Source: Pisaster brevispinus (lineage: Eukaryota; Echinodermata; Asteroidea; Forcipulatida; Asteriidae). Taken from it: 64,000 bases of DNA. Position 1 is the stretch's first letter, and each line of letters starts with the position of its first letter. This document shows positions 11,690-22,992 of the stretch, one piece after another. Location: NCBI GenBank assembly GCA_023634235.1, contig JAMKCF010000003.1, forward strand, positions 7,322,958 through 7,386,957, given 5' to 3'. The notes beneath the pieces are model-generated. The model was given only the letters and a program-made list of their open reading frames with translations, did no database searches and was not told the DNA's origin. The translations under genes and the position numbers were made by a program.

Positions 11690-14600
11690 CCTATTGGGAA
11701 CAATGCAGTTCATTAACATTAGTTACATCAACTTGAGCATTCTTTGGTGATATCACATGACAAAATGCTCTATGTGCAATGTACACTGTGACACCCTTTA
11801 AGTCCCCTGTCTTGCAGAGTCGGCACCTCTCGAACAGGAAGTGCACTATCTGTTCCTTGTTGTAGCTGCTTGACAGGTATTTCTTCCATTGTTTTGGCAC
11901 TGGCTGGTCTTGTCTGGATATCCTAATTCTCTCAGAACCGCATGCAGCTCTGCGTTGCCTTTCTGCATTCTACACACTAATTATTGGATACCTGTCTGTT
12001 ACAAAGTGGACAGTGTCAGATCCATGGCGGCATGCTAGAAGCACCAGATTTCTGAGTACCTTACCTGCAAGAACCCCCATAGTTGATGGCATATGCTTTG
12101 TACTCAGCTGCTGAAGTAGGGCCATCCCATCAACAATCCAAACACCTCCTTTTGAAGTTTCAACTGTAGGTGATTCTTTAGGTGAGGAATCGAAGAAGTG
12201 TAACAGTGTTGACTTGTTTGTTTTTCTAAGACCTCCACCAGCAGTTGCTATTGCTTGTGGGACTGGGCCTTATTTAAGGAGTAGGAAAGCATTGGTTGAT
12301 CGATGTTCCCGAGTAATACCAGCCTAGCCATAAGCTCAGAGTTGTTTTCCCTTTTTCTGTATTAGTTACTGTCTTGCCACCATCTAAGAATGTTTCAAGC
12401 TTCATTTTTGACAGAGTCTCATCAAACCAATTTTTGCCTTCTGAAGTTGTTTCTGACAAAATTCCCTTACCATCTCATCACATTTCTTGTAAGCACCAAG
12501 AAGGATTACAAACATCGGACATTGCTATAACTCCCAAGGCAAGATGAATAAGGTCTCCACTGTCACAATCAAATGGATTAAACATATTTACTTTTGTGTC
12601 CATGATGCTTTCTACAGCTTAGCGATCACGATTCATGTGACTTTTAGTCAATTGTCTGCTCGGACTGATGTCTGCTGGGATCTGCCTGCCATGTCTTCCT
12701 ATTGTCTGGTAATTGCAGCTCGCTCCTAATGAGCTCTTACCCACCTGTTTACTGCTCCTTTGTTGGTCGTGAAACCTTTCATGCCTCCCCTTGTCTTGGA
12801 ATCTGTTGGCAGTTTGCTCAGTTGTCATGTCGCACGGCAGCATAGCGAATCCATGTGTGTCCTGCCTCTGTACAGCAAACTTGGCCTTCTTCAGCTCCGT
12901 GTATACAAATGGGTGCGTTGTTTCAAGGTTTTTCATCTCTAACCAATACACTGGGAGATATCTGGCATAGTTGGTTCGATCATATGCAAACATCCATGGC
13001 AAAAGTGCTTGGATAGCTACTAAATGGCCTACCCAGTTACCTTCCCTAGACGCTCTGATGAGAAGCAGAATATCGGCAATCATGTTGAGGTAGGAGCTCC
13101 AGAAAGCAAAAGTTGCACTACTGGTTCTCTTTTCTAGGATGTATTTCTTATAGGCTTCAAGCAAAGCATCAAACCTTTCTTCTTGCACCAACCTCTGGAA
13201 ATCTGCCCTTGGATAAGTGGTGTGCAGCTGCATCATCACGTCTTGATACTCCTGCGCCTTCTCCTCTGAAAGACTGTCTGAGAAGCTCTGCAAGCTTAGC
13301 TTTTGAAGGGCTTCAGAAAGGAGCTAGTGGCTTCTGATGCTTTGATTATAGTGGTGGCCGTTTATTACGCCATTGATGGAACCACTTGCCGCAACTTCAC
13401 TTTCAATGGGGATATCCTGTAATCCTGCATCACCAAACCTCTTGCCAACACAGGCTAAAGCTGTCATAATATGTGAAATGCACGCAGGCGGATCACAATG
13501 CATTTCATGAAGTTGGGCTTTTGCCATCGGATTGTTTGAGCCTTAGCCTATATAGCTTGTCGACAACTACTATAACAGATGGTAATTCCAATGTGTCAGC
13601 AAGTTCAACACTTCTATGAAGAATTGTATTAACTGTGTTGAGCTCTATAGATACCCTGTAGTTGCCTTTTCTGGTCTGCAGTGGTTATGAGTTGATTAAA
13701 CCCAGTCTGCGAGGGTAGCAAGTGATTCTGTGGCATTTTCGCGAGGTAGTATGCAGCATCTTTCTCCCTAGCCTGCACAACTGAAGGTCATCTAGATTGA
13801 CGTTTGCATCCAATGAGACAGTGGTAGCAAATGCTTCAGGTAAAGCTTTCTTCAGGCCACCAAACATGCCAAAGGGAACAATGTCCTTATCTGGAGCAGG
13901 AAGTGTGCGTTGTTTTGTTTGCTTGCCAGATGTTGATGGTGCATCCATTACTGATGATGATTGTGTATATTGATTATGTTGAATGGCGATACCATTTGTG
14001 TTATGAGTCAATCCGTTTCCAGACAAAGTCTCTACACCAAAGTCATTACAGTACTATCCCATACTGCAGTTGTAAAGACACCCTTTTGTGGGCAAGATGG
14101 TAAGGCATTTGGACCACGTACATGTAGAATTTCCTGCTGGGCTAATGCTGTGTTGTGTTCCAGTACATAACAATGTGAAGCACTGTAACCCAATCCATTC
14201 AGTAAACCTATGAGTCGAGTCGATCCACTGTCAGACGATCACTGTCAGATGGTCACTGTCAGACGGTCACTGTCAGACGGTCACTGTCAGACGGTCATTG
14301 TCATGGCTTATGATACCTGCTTTGGCATTGTTTTGTCCCTCTGGAGCTGAGATGGATTATGTCTTGTGCAATGTTCAGAATTCTGCGACTTTCAGAATCA
14401 TTCACTGCAACATAGTTGGTTTCCTCTAAACAATCCAATTACCCATGTAATGAAATTGAAAAGCTTTCCCGGTACATAACAGGTAGCTTCAAAGGTCAAG
14501 TCATTTGCAGACGGGGGCCAGGGTAGTTTATTGTGAGAGATGTCTCAAATTACTTAGCGCAGGTCCAAAGCTGTTGCATACCGATCCCTGATTGTGGACA

Positions 14601-14900
14601 TATTTGGAATCTGGATCTTTGGGTGAATGATGTGAGACTGCTTTGATATATCTGCTACCTCTGCCTCTGATGTGTCTACATCTGATGTGTCTACATCTGT
14701 TCCTGTTGTTTCCGAGTCAGAGGACCTTGAATCTTATTCAGGTCTTTAGTAGACAGTGTGGCTACATACAAATTCCCTCTCATAATTCCTTTTTGGCTTA
14801 AGGAAGCACAATTGAGGGTATTCTCTCTATAGTCTCTGCTTTAAATTCCACGTCTTATAGTGACTGGCATCTTTGTTTTTGTGTTCTGCTGCATCATCCT
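11690..14900 (-). pseudogene. Decayed large gene of a dispersed, probably transposon-associated family
   Basis: Broken minus-strand reading frames in conserved order. About 14520: WPPSANDLTF. 14026-13685: GMFGGLKKALPEAFATTVS. 13527-13324: SGSINGVINGHHYNQSIRSH. 13293-12619: FWSSYLNMIADILLLIRASR, EGNWVGHL, PWMFAYDRTNYARYLPVYWL, FAVQRQDTHGF. About 12150-11970: GGVWIVDGMALLQQL and HFVTDRYP. 11900-11691: MPKQWKKYLSSSYNKEQIV and VNELHCSQ. I recognise this block order from large uncharacterised proteins present in many copies in cnidarian, echinoderm and amphioxus genomes; I have no established name. The spaced acidic positions (VDG, TDRYP, and in intact members an EAD after the last block) could be a PIN/FEN-like nuclease site. 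That is inference. Stops and frameshifts throughout make it non-functional. Confidence 0.7.
14226..14304. repeat. Minisatellite, 14-bp unit x 5.5
   Basis: Five units of CACTGTCAGACGGT (with GAT and TGGT variants) followed by a partial CATTGTCAT. It lies inside the decayed mobile gene and helps destroy its frame. Confidence 0.95.
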
Positions 14901-15059
14901 TATATACTTCAGCAGAACTGCATGTTGAAAAATACAAGAAATACCCAATAAATTAAGTTTAAATAAAAGAAATGCTAAATTATGTCTGCACTGCTTTGAT
15001 ATTAAAAGTGCATTTACATGGAAGTGGAAATATCATTACAAGGGAAAATGCTAACTCTT

Positions 15060-16560
15060 AGGCATTACCTACAGTTCCCCGTACACAAGTTTTGTAAATG
15101 AAAAAAGACATGGGGCATACCTCTAACATTTAATTGTTAATACCTCTTGTTTTTGACAGCCCGTCTTTGTTTTGTCAAATCAGTGAAATACTAGTAGCAT
15201 TGTCAAATCAGTGAAATACTAGTAGCATTGTCAAATCAGTGAAATGCTTGTAGCATTGTCAAATCAGTGAAATGCTTGTAGCATTGTCAAATCAGTGAAA
15301 TGCTTGTAGCATTGTCAAATCAGTGAAATACTAGTAGCATTGTCAAATCAGTGAAATACTAGTAGCATTGTCAAATCAGTGAAATGCTTGTAGCATTGTC
15401 AAATCAGTGAAATACTAGTAGCATTGTCAAATCAGTGAAATACTAGTAGCATTGTCAAATCAGTGAAATACTAGTAGCATTGTCAAATCAGTGAAATACT
15501 AGTAGCATTGTCAAATCAGTGAAATGCTTGTAGCATTGTCAAATCAGTGAAATGCTTGTAGCATTGTCAAATCAGTGAAATACTAGTAGCATTGTCAAAT
15601 CAGTGAAATACTAGTAGCATTGTCAAATCAGTGAAATACTAGTAGCATTGTCAAATCAGTGAAATACTAGTAGCATTGTCAAATCAGTGAAATGCTTGTA
15701 GCATTGTCAAATCAGTGAAATACTAGTAGCATTGTCAAATCAGTGAAATGCTAGTAGCATTGTCAAATCAGTGAAATACTAGTAGCATTGTCAAATCAGT
15801 GAAATACTAGTAGCATTGTCAAATCAGTGAAATACTAGTAGCATTGTCAAATCAGTGAAATACTAGTAGCATTGTCAAATCAGTGAAATGCTTGTAGCAT
15901 TGTCAAATCAGTGAAATGCTTGTAGCATTGTCAACATGCTCTGGCATCACCAGGCAAGACTACACCCATGAAGCTAGGTCATTCCATGTCAAATCACCAA
16001 ATAAAAAGAAGATACTAAACCTCAACCCTCAAATTTTTACACCAGGATTTCAAATCTGCCCTTATTTTAAAGATTTGGATGGCTTTAGGGGGATGACCTA
16101 ATTAATGACCTATATTTTGACCTTAAAATCGATACTGTGGCTAAAGTTACCTCGGCCGGTGACCAATGAATATTGTACCCTGGATAGTTCTACAACATAT
16201 CAAAACATTTGAGGTATGTTACTTTTTTGTATCTGAGCAACATGAAGTTGAAATTCATGCTTCCATAGTCTGCAATGCAAAGCCATCAGAATACACTAGA
16301 AGGTCATCCAGTAAAGTGACTTCCCAGTTAATACACGCCTGGTAAGCATGTTGTACTATTGCAAATGCACTTAATCGTTGCAAATGCATTTTAATTTTGG
16401 AGAATCACTCTGTGGCCATGTCACCATCAACAAAGAGCTGCATTCACTGTAGCCAGTCTAGGCCTTGATCATCATCAGACGTCCGACTAGGACTATGTAT
16501 GAAAAATGCTACTTCAGTCTCACTCTTAACTCAGCCTGGTGTATATCATTAGTCTTCTGT
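15060..16560 (-). repeat. Second, rearranged copy of the 16595-17155 exon segment
   Basis: Blocks here match the segment at 16595-17155 in the same order. Examples are the 'acctctaac...' and 'agcccgtctttg' stretch left of the array, the CAGGCA..AC.ACACCCA.GAAGC stretch right of it (about 15950-15975), and GTGGCCATGTCACCATCA near 16411. Between them lie the expanded 28-bp array and an unrelated insert of about 350 bp (15985-16360) that carries a GGTCATTCCATGTCAAATCA word also found near 61278. It is a tandem duplication of part of the mobile gene. Confidence 0.7.
15173..15928. repeat. 28-bp tandem array, 27 complete units
   Basis: Exactly 27 units of 28 bp with no length variation. Each begins TGTCAAATCAGTGAAAT and ends GTAGCAT; between them is ACTA or GCTT. 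Written A for ACTA, G for GCTT and h for the hybrid GCTA, the order is AAGGGAAGAAAAGGAAAAGAhAAAAGG. The single-copy parent is at 16743-16770 (TCGAATCAGTGAAATACTGG then TAGCAT). Because 28 is not a multiple of three, the array cannot encode a repeated peptide in one frame. No spacers, so it is not CRISPR-like. Confidence 0.97.
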
Positions 16561-16570
16561 CCTTGCTCGA

Positions 16571-17155
16571 TCATTTTTGATATGATGGTCTTACTTTTAG
16601 TTTTACTGGCAGTCCCCCCCAAATTTTGTAAATGAAAAAAAGAAAAACCCCAAAAACAAAAACAAACACGGGACCTACCTCTAACGTTAATAGTTGATGC
16701 CTCATGTTTTTGTTTGGCAATCGCAGCCCGTCTTTGCTTGGTCGAATCAGTGAAATACTGGTAGCATCCTCAAGTGCTCCTGCTGCATCGGCAGGCACAA
16801 GTACACCCAAGAAGCCGCTGTCTTCTTCCACAAAACGCTTTGCAATTTTGGCCCTATTCCCAACTAAATTCTGCCTCACACCAACACTTTTTTCAAATGT
16901 CTGCCACGTAGAATTGATGAATGGCCTAACAACTTCATCGCTAACTCCGTTGTCGTGGCAAATGCTCCTATTCTTTGGAGAATAGCTCCAATTTTCTGTC
17001 ACGTCCGTGGCCATGTCACCATCACCGATGGAGGCGGCCATATTGTTTGTACCACACAACTGATGCCAAAGACTGTTATAACAGCGCGTCTTATTGGCTG
17101 AATGCGGGGCGCTGCCAAATGCCTTTCTCATTCGTGATAACTGACTCGTCAAAAA
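16571..17155 (-). pseudogene. Open segment, probably the 5' part of the decayed mobile gene
   Basis: 193-codon minus-strand frame starting near 17152. An inner start at MAASIGDGDMATDVTENWSY is also possible. The middle is VVRPFINSTWQTFEKSVGVR, then AKIAKRFVEEDSGFLGVLVP and AGALEDATSISLIRPSK. The last about 35 codons (a hydrophobic FVFVFGVFLFFI run at 16610-16650) read through an A-rich repeat and are probably not coding. Its ending duplicates the sequence that seeded the 28-bp array. I do not recognise a domain. The link to the gene at 11690-14900 is by strand, order and shared duplicated sequence only. Confidence 0.45.
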
Positions 17156-17599
17156 AATAGTAGTTAATCGTTACTTTTTGCCAATTTATGGTAAATTGTG
17201 CAGTCCATTTTCAAGGGATATGCTGCAAAAGTGATCTTCATAATGCATTTTGATTGCATAGTGATTTTCATGTTCTGCCCATAAGTGGACCACAAGAATG
17301 AAAGATACAAGCAGATGCCTATAGTCTAATAGGGGAGGAGATAAACAACTTTGATAGAAGAGAATGAAATACAAAAAAAATTCCGGAAACTGCCAACCAT
17401 GCAGTGCAACATATCACCTTGCAGAAAAATTTCCACTAGACAGCTATCTATAGCAAACAAAGGGGGCTATAACACTTGTATAGGAGTAGCATACATTAAA
17501 TGCCACAGAGGGTTGTAAGGGTAATGTGTTTCTCATATAGGAGGATGGAATACAGGCCCAAAATTGTTGTAAGCATGTATACATGCTACACTGGTTAAT

Positions 17600-18150
17600 A
17601 CAAACATGTATAGTTCGGTAGACTTCAAAAAGTGCACCTTTAATGTGTCATTACCACGTGTCCCGTGATGATGCCATCAATCAACAACTTCACACATCTT
17701 AGTCTGTTTAAAAGGTTTTGAAGTAGACACAATTTGAAATGAATACAAAAAACTTCACAACAGACAGCAAGAAAAGTGTACTTTTCACTTTTTTGAGCCT
17801 GATGATAGAACTTGAACTTGATGACGTCACCTCTGCTATATTTTTATACTAGAACCTTGCCAGACACTAACATAGGAACTAAAAAAAAATTGCAATTTTT
17901 AAAAGACAAAGCACTTCTGGTTTCTGCAGGAAATAAAGGTAAAATGGGGTCACACTCTGTGTAAGATCTGAAGAGTACCTCAAGAGCTTTCATGTCATGC
18001 AAATATCTTTTCTGTAGCTATTTTGGTTCTTAAGAATACATTTTTGAAAAACTTAAAACATTTTAAAATATTATTATGACGCCATCATCCCTCCCCCAAA
18101 AATAATTTAGTATTCAACTTAGCCAGAGTATTTTTGTTCTTGCTACTTTT
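17600..18150. repeat. Helitron-like family repeat, subfamily B
   Basis: Matches 57950-58440 in the same orientation through shared phrases: 'acttcaaaaagtgc', 'cccgtgatgat', 'gaaaagtgta', 'gccagacactaa' and 'gtaagatctgaagagtacct'. It includes AAAGGTAAAATGGGGTCACA at about 17937. Termini of an element are not visible. Confidence 0.6.
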
Positions 18151-18221
18151 TATAAATGTTTTAGAACACACTGCATCCCATCTATTAAATTTAGTTACTT
18201 AATGTTTCTTGTCCAGGATTT

Positions 18222-18616
18222 GGATTATGGCGTGTCGGATAACAGCACCGGACTCAAGCTCTTGTGTTTCTGATCAGCAGAGTGTGGGTTCGAGTCCCGG
18301 TCGGGACACTTGTGTCCTTAAGCAAGACACTTAACCATGGGACGTAAAGCCGTTGGTCCTGTGTGTTGTGTGAAGCACGTAAAAGAACCTAGTGCACTTA
18401 TCGAAAAGAGAAGGGGTTCGCCCGGTGTTCCTGGTTTGATTGGCAGCATATTGCGCCACAGCACCTTGTAAACCATTACATGGTGCTATGTAAAGGAGTA
18501 GGTCTCATACTTCAAACGTAGCCCCTCATACCTTGCAGGAAAAAACTGAATGTTGAAGCGCCTTGAGTGTCACTGAGTGACAGATACGAGCGCTATATAA
18601 GAAGCCATTTATTATT
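18222..18616 (+). mobile_element. tRNA-derived SINE with LINE-type 3' tail
   Basis: The tRNA-like head at about 18229-18310 has a B box GGGTTCGAGTCCCGG. It is followed by a conserved body (AAGCAAGACACTTAACCAT, GGGACGTAAAGCC, GTAAAAGAACC, GGGGTTCGCCCGGTGTTCC). The 3' end is GAGCGCTATATAAGAAGCC then TTTATTATT. The GCGCTATATAA ending resembles the 3' end of L2/CR1-type LINEs, which would supply its reverse transcriptase in trans. A truncated relative is at 62632-62830. Confidence 0.85.
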
Positions 18617-18975
18617 TGTATAACTTAGTGGGAAATTCTGGGAAGAAAACCTACATGTGTACCTTCCTGGTTATTACATGTGCGGTTAATAATATGGCTG
18701 CTATGTAATAGCACTCTGCACCAATGCTAAAAATAGAAACTAAAGTAGCCGGATCTCAGACAATTGTGTCAAACTTCACTTACATACGCGTGCCTACTGT
18801 ACATGTCCACGAGTATGTTTAATAGCGTGTACTGACTATACTACTAGTGGATTTTGGCATGTCGATGATGCAGTAATGTTTGTCCGAAAGGCAGGTATTT
18901 TGAGCAAAAGTGATGTCATTAGGGCATAGTGCTATTCCAAGCATATGAGTAGTGCATACACATGCACACATTTAC

Positions 18976-19078
18976 CTTTAACTCTGTATTCCAGTGATGC
19001 TGACATTCAAGAATAGATACTTCTACCAATGCACTTTGATCAGGTGTGTCTGAACTCTGAAGACTGTTGACACTCTCT
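18976..19078 (-). CDS. GLE1: GLE1 exon 3
   Basis: 103 bp: one base completing an Arg codon begun in exon 2, then 34 codons (ESVNSLQSSDTPDQSALVEV, ending NTELK). Acceptor CATTTCTTATAG adjoins 19079; donor GTAAATG starts at 18975. Phases agree with exon 2 (ends with two bases) and exon 4 (starts at phase 0). It corresponds to the variable segment before the coiled coil. The other two frames contain stops. Confidence 0.82.
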
Positions 19079-19235
19079 CTATAAGAAATGAGAAGAATGT
19101 GCAGTTTAATTTCTTATCAATAATAAACAAGAAAGCCTAGATAATAAAACAATAAAAAATAAAAGAAGATAAGGGTGATGACTAGGTCTTAAATGGACAT
19201 TTTAGACAGAGTAGTCTCCTTTTTTATTCCCATTC

Positions 19236-19694
19236 ATAATTAGGTGTTTGGACTTCAACGAGCACCTGTTGTTTTTGTTCTGTTTTTTTTTTTGGGGGGG
19301 GAGGGGGCGAGCAATATGTGCACAAACACGTTTCTGGTATGTTTTCCTTCTCATTAGGTGTTCGTGCAATACAAGCATGAACACCTCTTGTTTTTGTTGT
19401 TTTGTTTTTTTGGTGTTTGTTATTGTACCGTTTTGGGGTTTTTCCCCCAGTCTTCTTCCTTCCCACTGAACCTTCTATCGCAACTTTCGCAAAGACTTGA
19501 AACTTGGCATGTACTTAAACCTTGGCATCTAGATGGAACAAAATCTTTTTCAGGGTGATGTCATCGATTACCTTCTACCATTAAATCAAACAATAATATT
19601 TAAAAAAATCATATCTGGAGAACCATAATTGCTATACATGATCTTTGCACCATATGATAGCTCTGTAAATTTTGCACACTTCGTACACAAAGTA
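19236..19694 (+). mobile_element. Helitron/Helentron-like element, 5' ends and left part
   Basis: Two adjacent starts of the family occur at about 19237 (TTAGGTGTTTGG...GAGCACCTGTTGTTTTTGTT) and 19352 (TTAGGTGTTCGTGCAA...CATGAACACCTCTTGTTTTTG). Each begins with a short hairpin whose arms are AGGTGTTCG and its complement. After the second start the sequence runs through a GTGATGTCATCGAT word and 'aaaaatcatatctggagaacca' into 'cttcgtacacaaag', where it is interrupted at 19695. It resumes at 25355. Confidence 0.7.
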
Positions 19695-22044
19695 CAGTGA
19701 TGATTAAAAGGTAGTTATCCCCCCCAAAATGCAAGCAAAAAGAGCGAGAACGAGGTACCCGTAATCACCCTCACCCACCCGGTCCTGCACGCAATCGCTC
19801 GGTATCACTCGATAATGAAATGCCAAAAATGCAAGCACTTTCCAGGGCTCACTGACCCATGAACGATGGTCATCTTTTCCCAACTGAAGATCTTTAACCC
19901 AAGTAAAAATTCAAAATGGGTTCGCACATGATGGATGATGACTCACGTTCATAACCATCGTAAGAATAAACAATGTGCTGGAGGTTTCATAGATCTGTTG
20001 CTTTTCGTACAATTAATGAAGTCTTTGGAAAAGACATGTGACCCTTTGAGTCTTTTGTCCTCATGATTCTTTAGCGGTAAAATTATTCACACATTTAAAG
20101 ATGAATGGCGACGTGGTGGTATTTTATTCCAGTCACAGCCAACACTGTTGCTAGGAAGCCCAAATGGGCTTATTATTTAAAACATCAAAGGGTCATAGTC
20201 TTGCTCGGCAAATTTTGCAATCCGATCTACATTTGGAAAGAAATCAGAGCTCTGTTTTAACTGGTCAAAATGTGAATTTACATTAAGCACCGTGTTCAGT
20301 GGCGGCATCACACATATATGGCCAGGAAGCATGGCCAGGAAGCATGGCCCTAAATACGTAAAAACCAATGACGTCCTTAGTTGAATGGAACTTGCGCATT
20401 TAATTGGCTAACAAGTTGCGCGGAGCAGAAAAATGTGGCGGAGGGGGTGGTACTTGTATCATTGCAGATGTCAATGTTAATGTTTTTTTGTTTTTGTTTA
20501 GTGTAATTTTTAAATTAACAGGACTTAAATGGGCAAAGGCTTTCACAAAAGTTAATGCAATTAGATCGTCTTGTATCCGGGTCAACTTAATCGTCTAGTA
20601 ACAAATACATGTAAGTAATCTTGTAACATTTTGTGTTAACTTTTGTTATCTTTTGCATACATAGTGCATTATTCGTAATTTAATTTTATGTTAATTAATT
20701 TGCAAGTCAACAAGGCAGTTTAAACGATAAGAGATCAAGAAACGATACAGGATTTCTGGAAATACTAAGATTAAATGATTTATTTATAATATAACATTTA
20801 GTTTTACACACAATCCGTTTTACACAACAACCCTTGATTTGAACGATTATTGTCACTTCAGGTTTTCACCGAATGGCACAGGTACTCCTGAATTACATTT
20901 GATATCATAATAATAAGATAAATCATCTTTGAAGCAAAGTTCAAATATCATATCCAGTGTTCTCCACACATGGGTTTTGGGAGGGCGGGCCGTCCTCCCA
21001 AAGTTTAAGGCCGCCCTTCCAAAGAATTGGCTGCCCTGCTAAAATAATTGGCCGCCCTGCCAAAAAAATAACAAATCACGGAATGAAAGCAACACTGGTA
21101 TGAGCTTCCTTTACACACAGACTATTTTTCACCTGCACTTAATACGATCAAACGAGTCATGCCCCGATTTCCAAACCACAGCATTAGAATTGGGATTGGT
21201 CATTTCAGTATACAAACATTAAAACACGATGCACATAACCACATGGTTCTGACATGCCGAGTAGCCACCGCACGTGCATCGGCCCAGGCCCCACAACGTA
21301 TGGTCCACAACAGCAGGGTCCAAAGTCCAAGATAAACAACATTCCGCACGCTGTGATTGGCCGTTGTGATTACCAATATTCATAAGAGAGCTTGGCTAGT
21401 CTCCAACGCAGTACACGTTCACAAGCCGATTAAAGAATTGCCGCACAGTGTGTTGTACATTATACAGCCTTGGATTAAGGCTAAATAAATGTTCCCTGAT
21501 TAGGCAATGTACCGGACTGCCCTAGAAGGGCTGGCAGTGTTTGATTTTAGGAAACAGGTCATGATATTGAATACATGAAAATAAAAAAGTTGGCCGAGTT
21601 ACATAATATTTGGACATTTAAACTAAGGAAATTATTGTGAAAATGAAATTTTTACTAAACATAAGGGGGGGGGAGCCACAAAAAAAAAAAGTTTTCTGAC
21701 TAGATGTGATCTTCTCTTCGATTTTGATACGTCTTTATGTATTCTAGAATTAACGGTGGCAAGTTCTACGAAAATCAATCAAACACTTTTGGGAAAATAT
21801 GATCCCTGTCAGGCCCGTAGGAACAAAAAAGCCCTGTCCTTAGGGTGAACGAAATCTTTGGCATAAAATTGTTTGGGAACATTCAAGTAATAATTATAAT
21901 ATGTTATGTGTGTTACAATGTTTTGCGATTCCTCATGATCTTTATAGTTGACATTTTTCAGTTAATGACTTTACATTAAATCTCTTTTTTGAAGACGTGT
22001 GGCTCTGAAAAGCTGAAAAGAGCTGGTTGGTTTGTGTTTTGTCT

Positions 22045-22560
22045 TCAGTAGCCGGATGCTCTGCTTTCAATTCGGATTACTGCAGGAATAAGCTTCTGTA
22101 GATGGTCGATATACTTCGTGCAGGATGCAACCATCACCTTTGTCTCCCAGAAGGTCCAAATGCCTTGGATGAGCTCTTCGTTAGTGCTGGGCTTCACTTG
22201 ACGTCTTAAGAAGTGTTTCAGCTCATGCCATAGGTTCTCTATCGGGTTCAAATCTGGGCTTTCTGCTGGAGTTTTTATCCAGTTGATCTCGGCATCCTTC
22301 ATGAACTTCACATTGTCATGTGACGTGTGTTTGGGGTCATTATTCTGCTGAAAGCGGTGGCCATCTGGAAAATGTTTTCATAGATATGGCAGGAGGATTT
22401 CTTGAAGAATAACTTTCCTGAAGAACTCCCCATCCATTGGGGATTTTCCTTTTTTGGAAATTCCCGCCCACACGTGAAGTTTCAGTGGATGCTTTGGCTT
22501 TGGCTTCAGCTTTCTTGGTCTGTTCTTTTTTCTGATGGTGAGCTTGCTGTGCTTGTCAAC
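22045..22560 (-). pseudogene. Tc1-like DDE transposase, C-terminal part
   Basis: A continuous minus frame broken only by one TGA at 22378-22380. It reads KLTIRKKNRPRKLKPKPKHP, LKLHVWAGISKKGKSPM, FPDGHRFQQNNDPKHTSHD and ESPDLNPIENLWHELKHFLR. The second catalytic Asp (QQNNDPKHTS) and the Glu (NPIENLW) of the D-D-E triad are present with Tc1-type spacing. The first Asp and the N-terminal helix-turn-helix domain are missing: the frame right of 22560 leaves homology. The usual role is cut-and-paste transposition at TA sites. It lies inside the 19695-25352 element and may be its own transposase or a separate nested Tc1 copy. Confidence 0.88.
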
Positions 22561-22992
22561 CCTTGGCACAGACATCAATTGGGGCAGGCATGTGACCCCC
22601 CCCCCCCCAGTTACGCCACTACCTACAGCCAGGACCACTCCACTCCTGCTTTTTTTTTACTGCCATAATCCAGTACCACCTCCACCACACATGGCAACAC
22701 TGTTGCATGGCATAAGGGACTTTGAAAGAAACTAGTCCACCCATGTGTCCCAGCCAGTACTGAACTCCAATTGACGGAAAGACGGGTCCACAAAGAGTGA
22801 CCAATAAGAAATCGGCTCATTTAATTGGCCAGGAAATGCCAGGAAATGACAGCAAACGACCTCCTTTTATAGCACCATAAAGGAAAAGTGACCAAAGTTT
22901 TTGGTGAATGATAGGGCCTACTGGCTTTTAACAATGGCGCCGCTGTCAATCCCATCACTGGAGGTTCCCGTATTTTTGGCTTGGATAAATTT

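Larger units (their letters stand above)
9704..18975 (-). other. GLE1 intron 3
   Basis: 9.3-kb intron containing a fold-back element (10291-10557), the decayed mobile gene (11690-17155) with its arrays, a Helitron-like repeat (17600-18150) and a SINE (18222-18616). Segments 9704-10290, 10560-11690, 17160-17600 and 18617-18975 hold nothing I can name, apart from a G-rich tract near 11160-11210. Confidence 0.7.

Noticed and set aside
15173..15928. CRISPR-like direct repeat array
   Set aside because: Units are contiguous with no spacers, the DNA is eukaryotic, and the unit derives from a neighbouring gene segment.
18229..18310. Functional tRNA gene
   Set aside because: It is the tRNA-derived head of a SINE, with a fused body and a LINE-type tail.
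20950..21545. Possible element starting CAGTGTTCTCC with GGCCGCCC repeats
   Set aside because: The opposite end (GACTGCCC...GGGCTGGCAGTG near 21515-21540) is only a loose match, so boundaries are not supportable.
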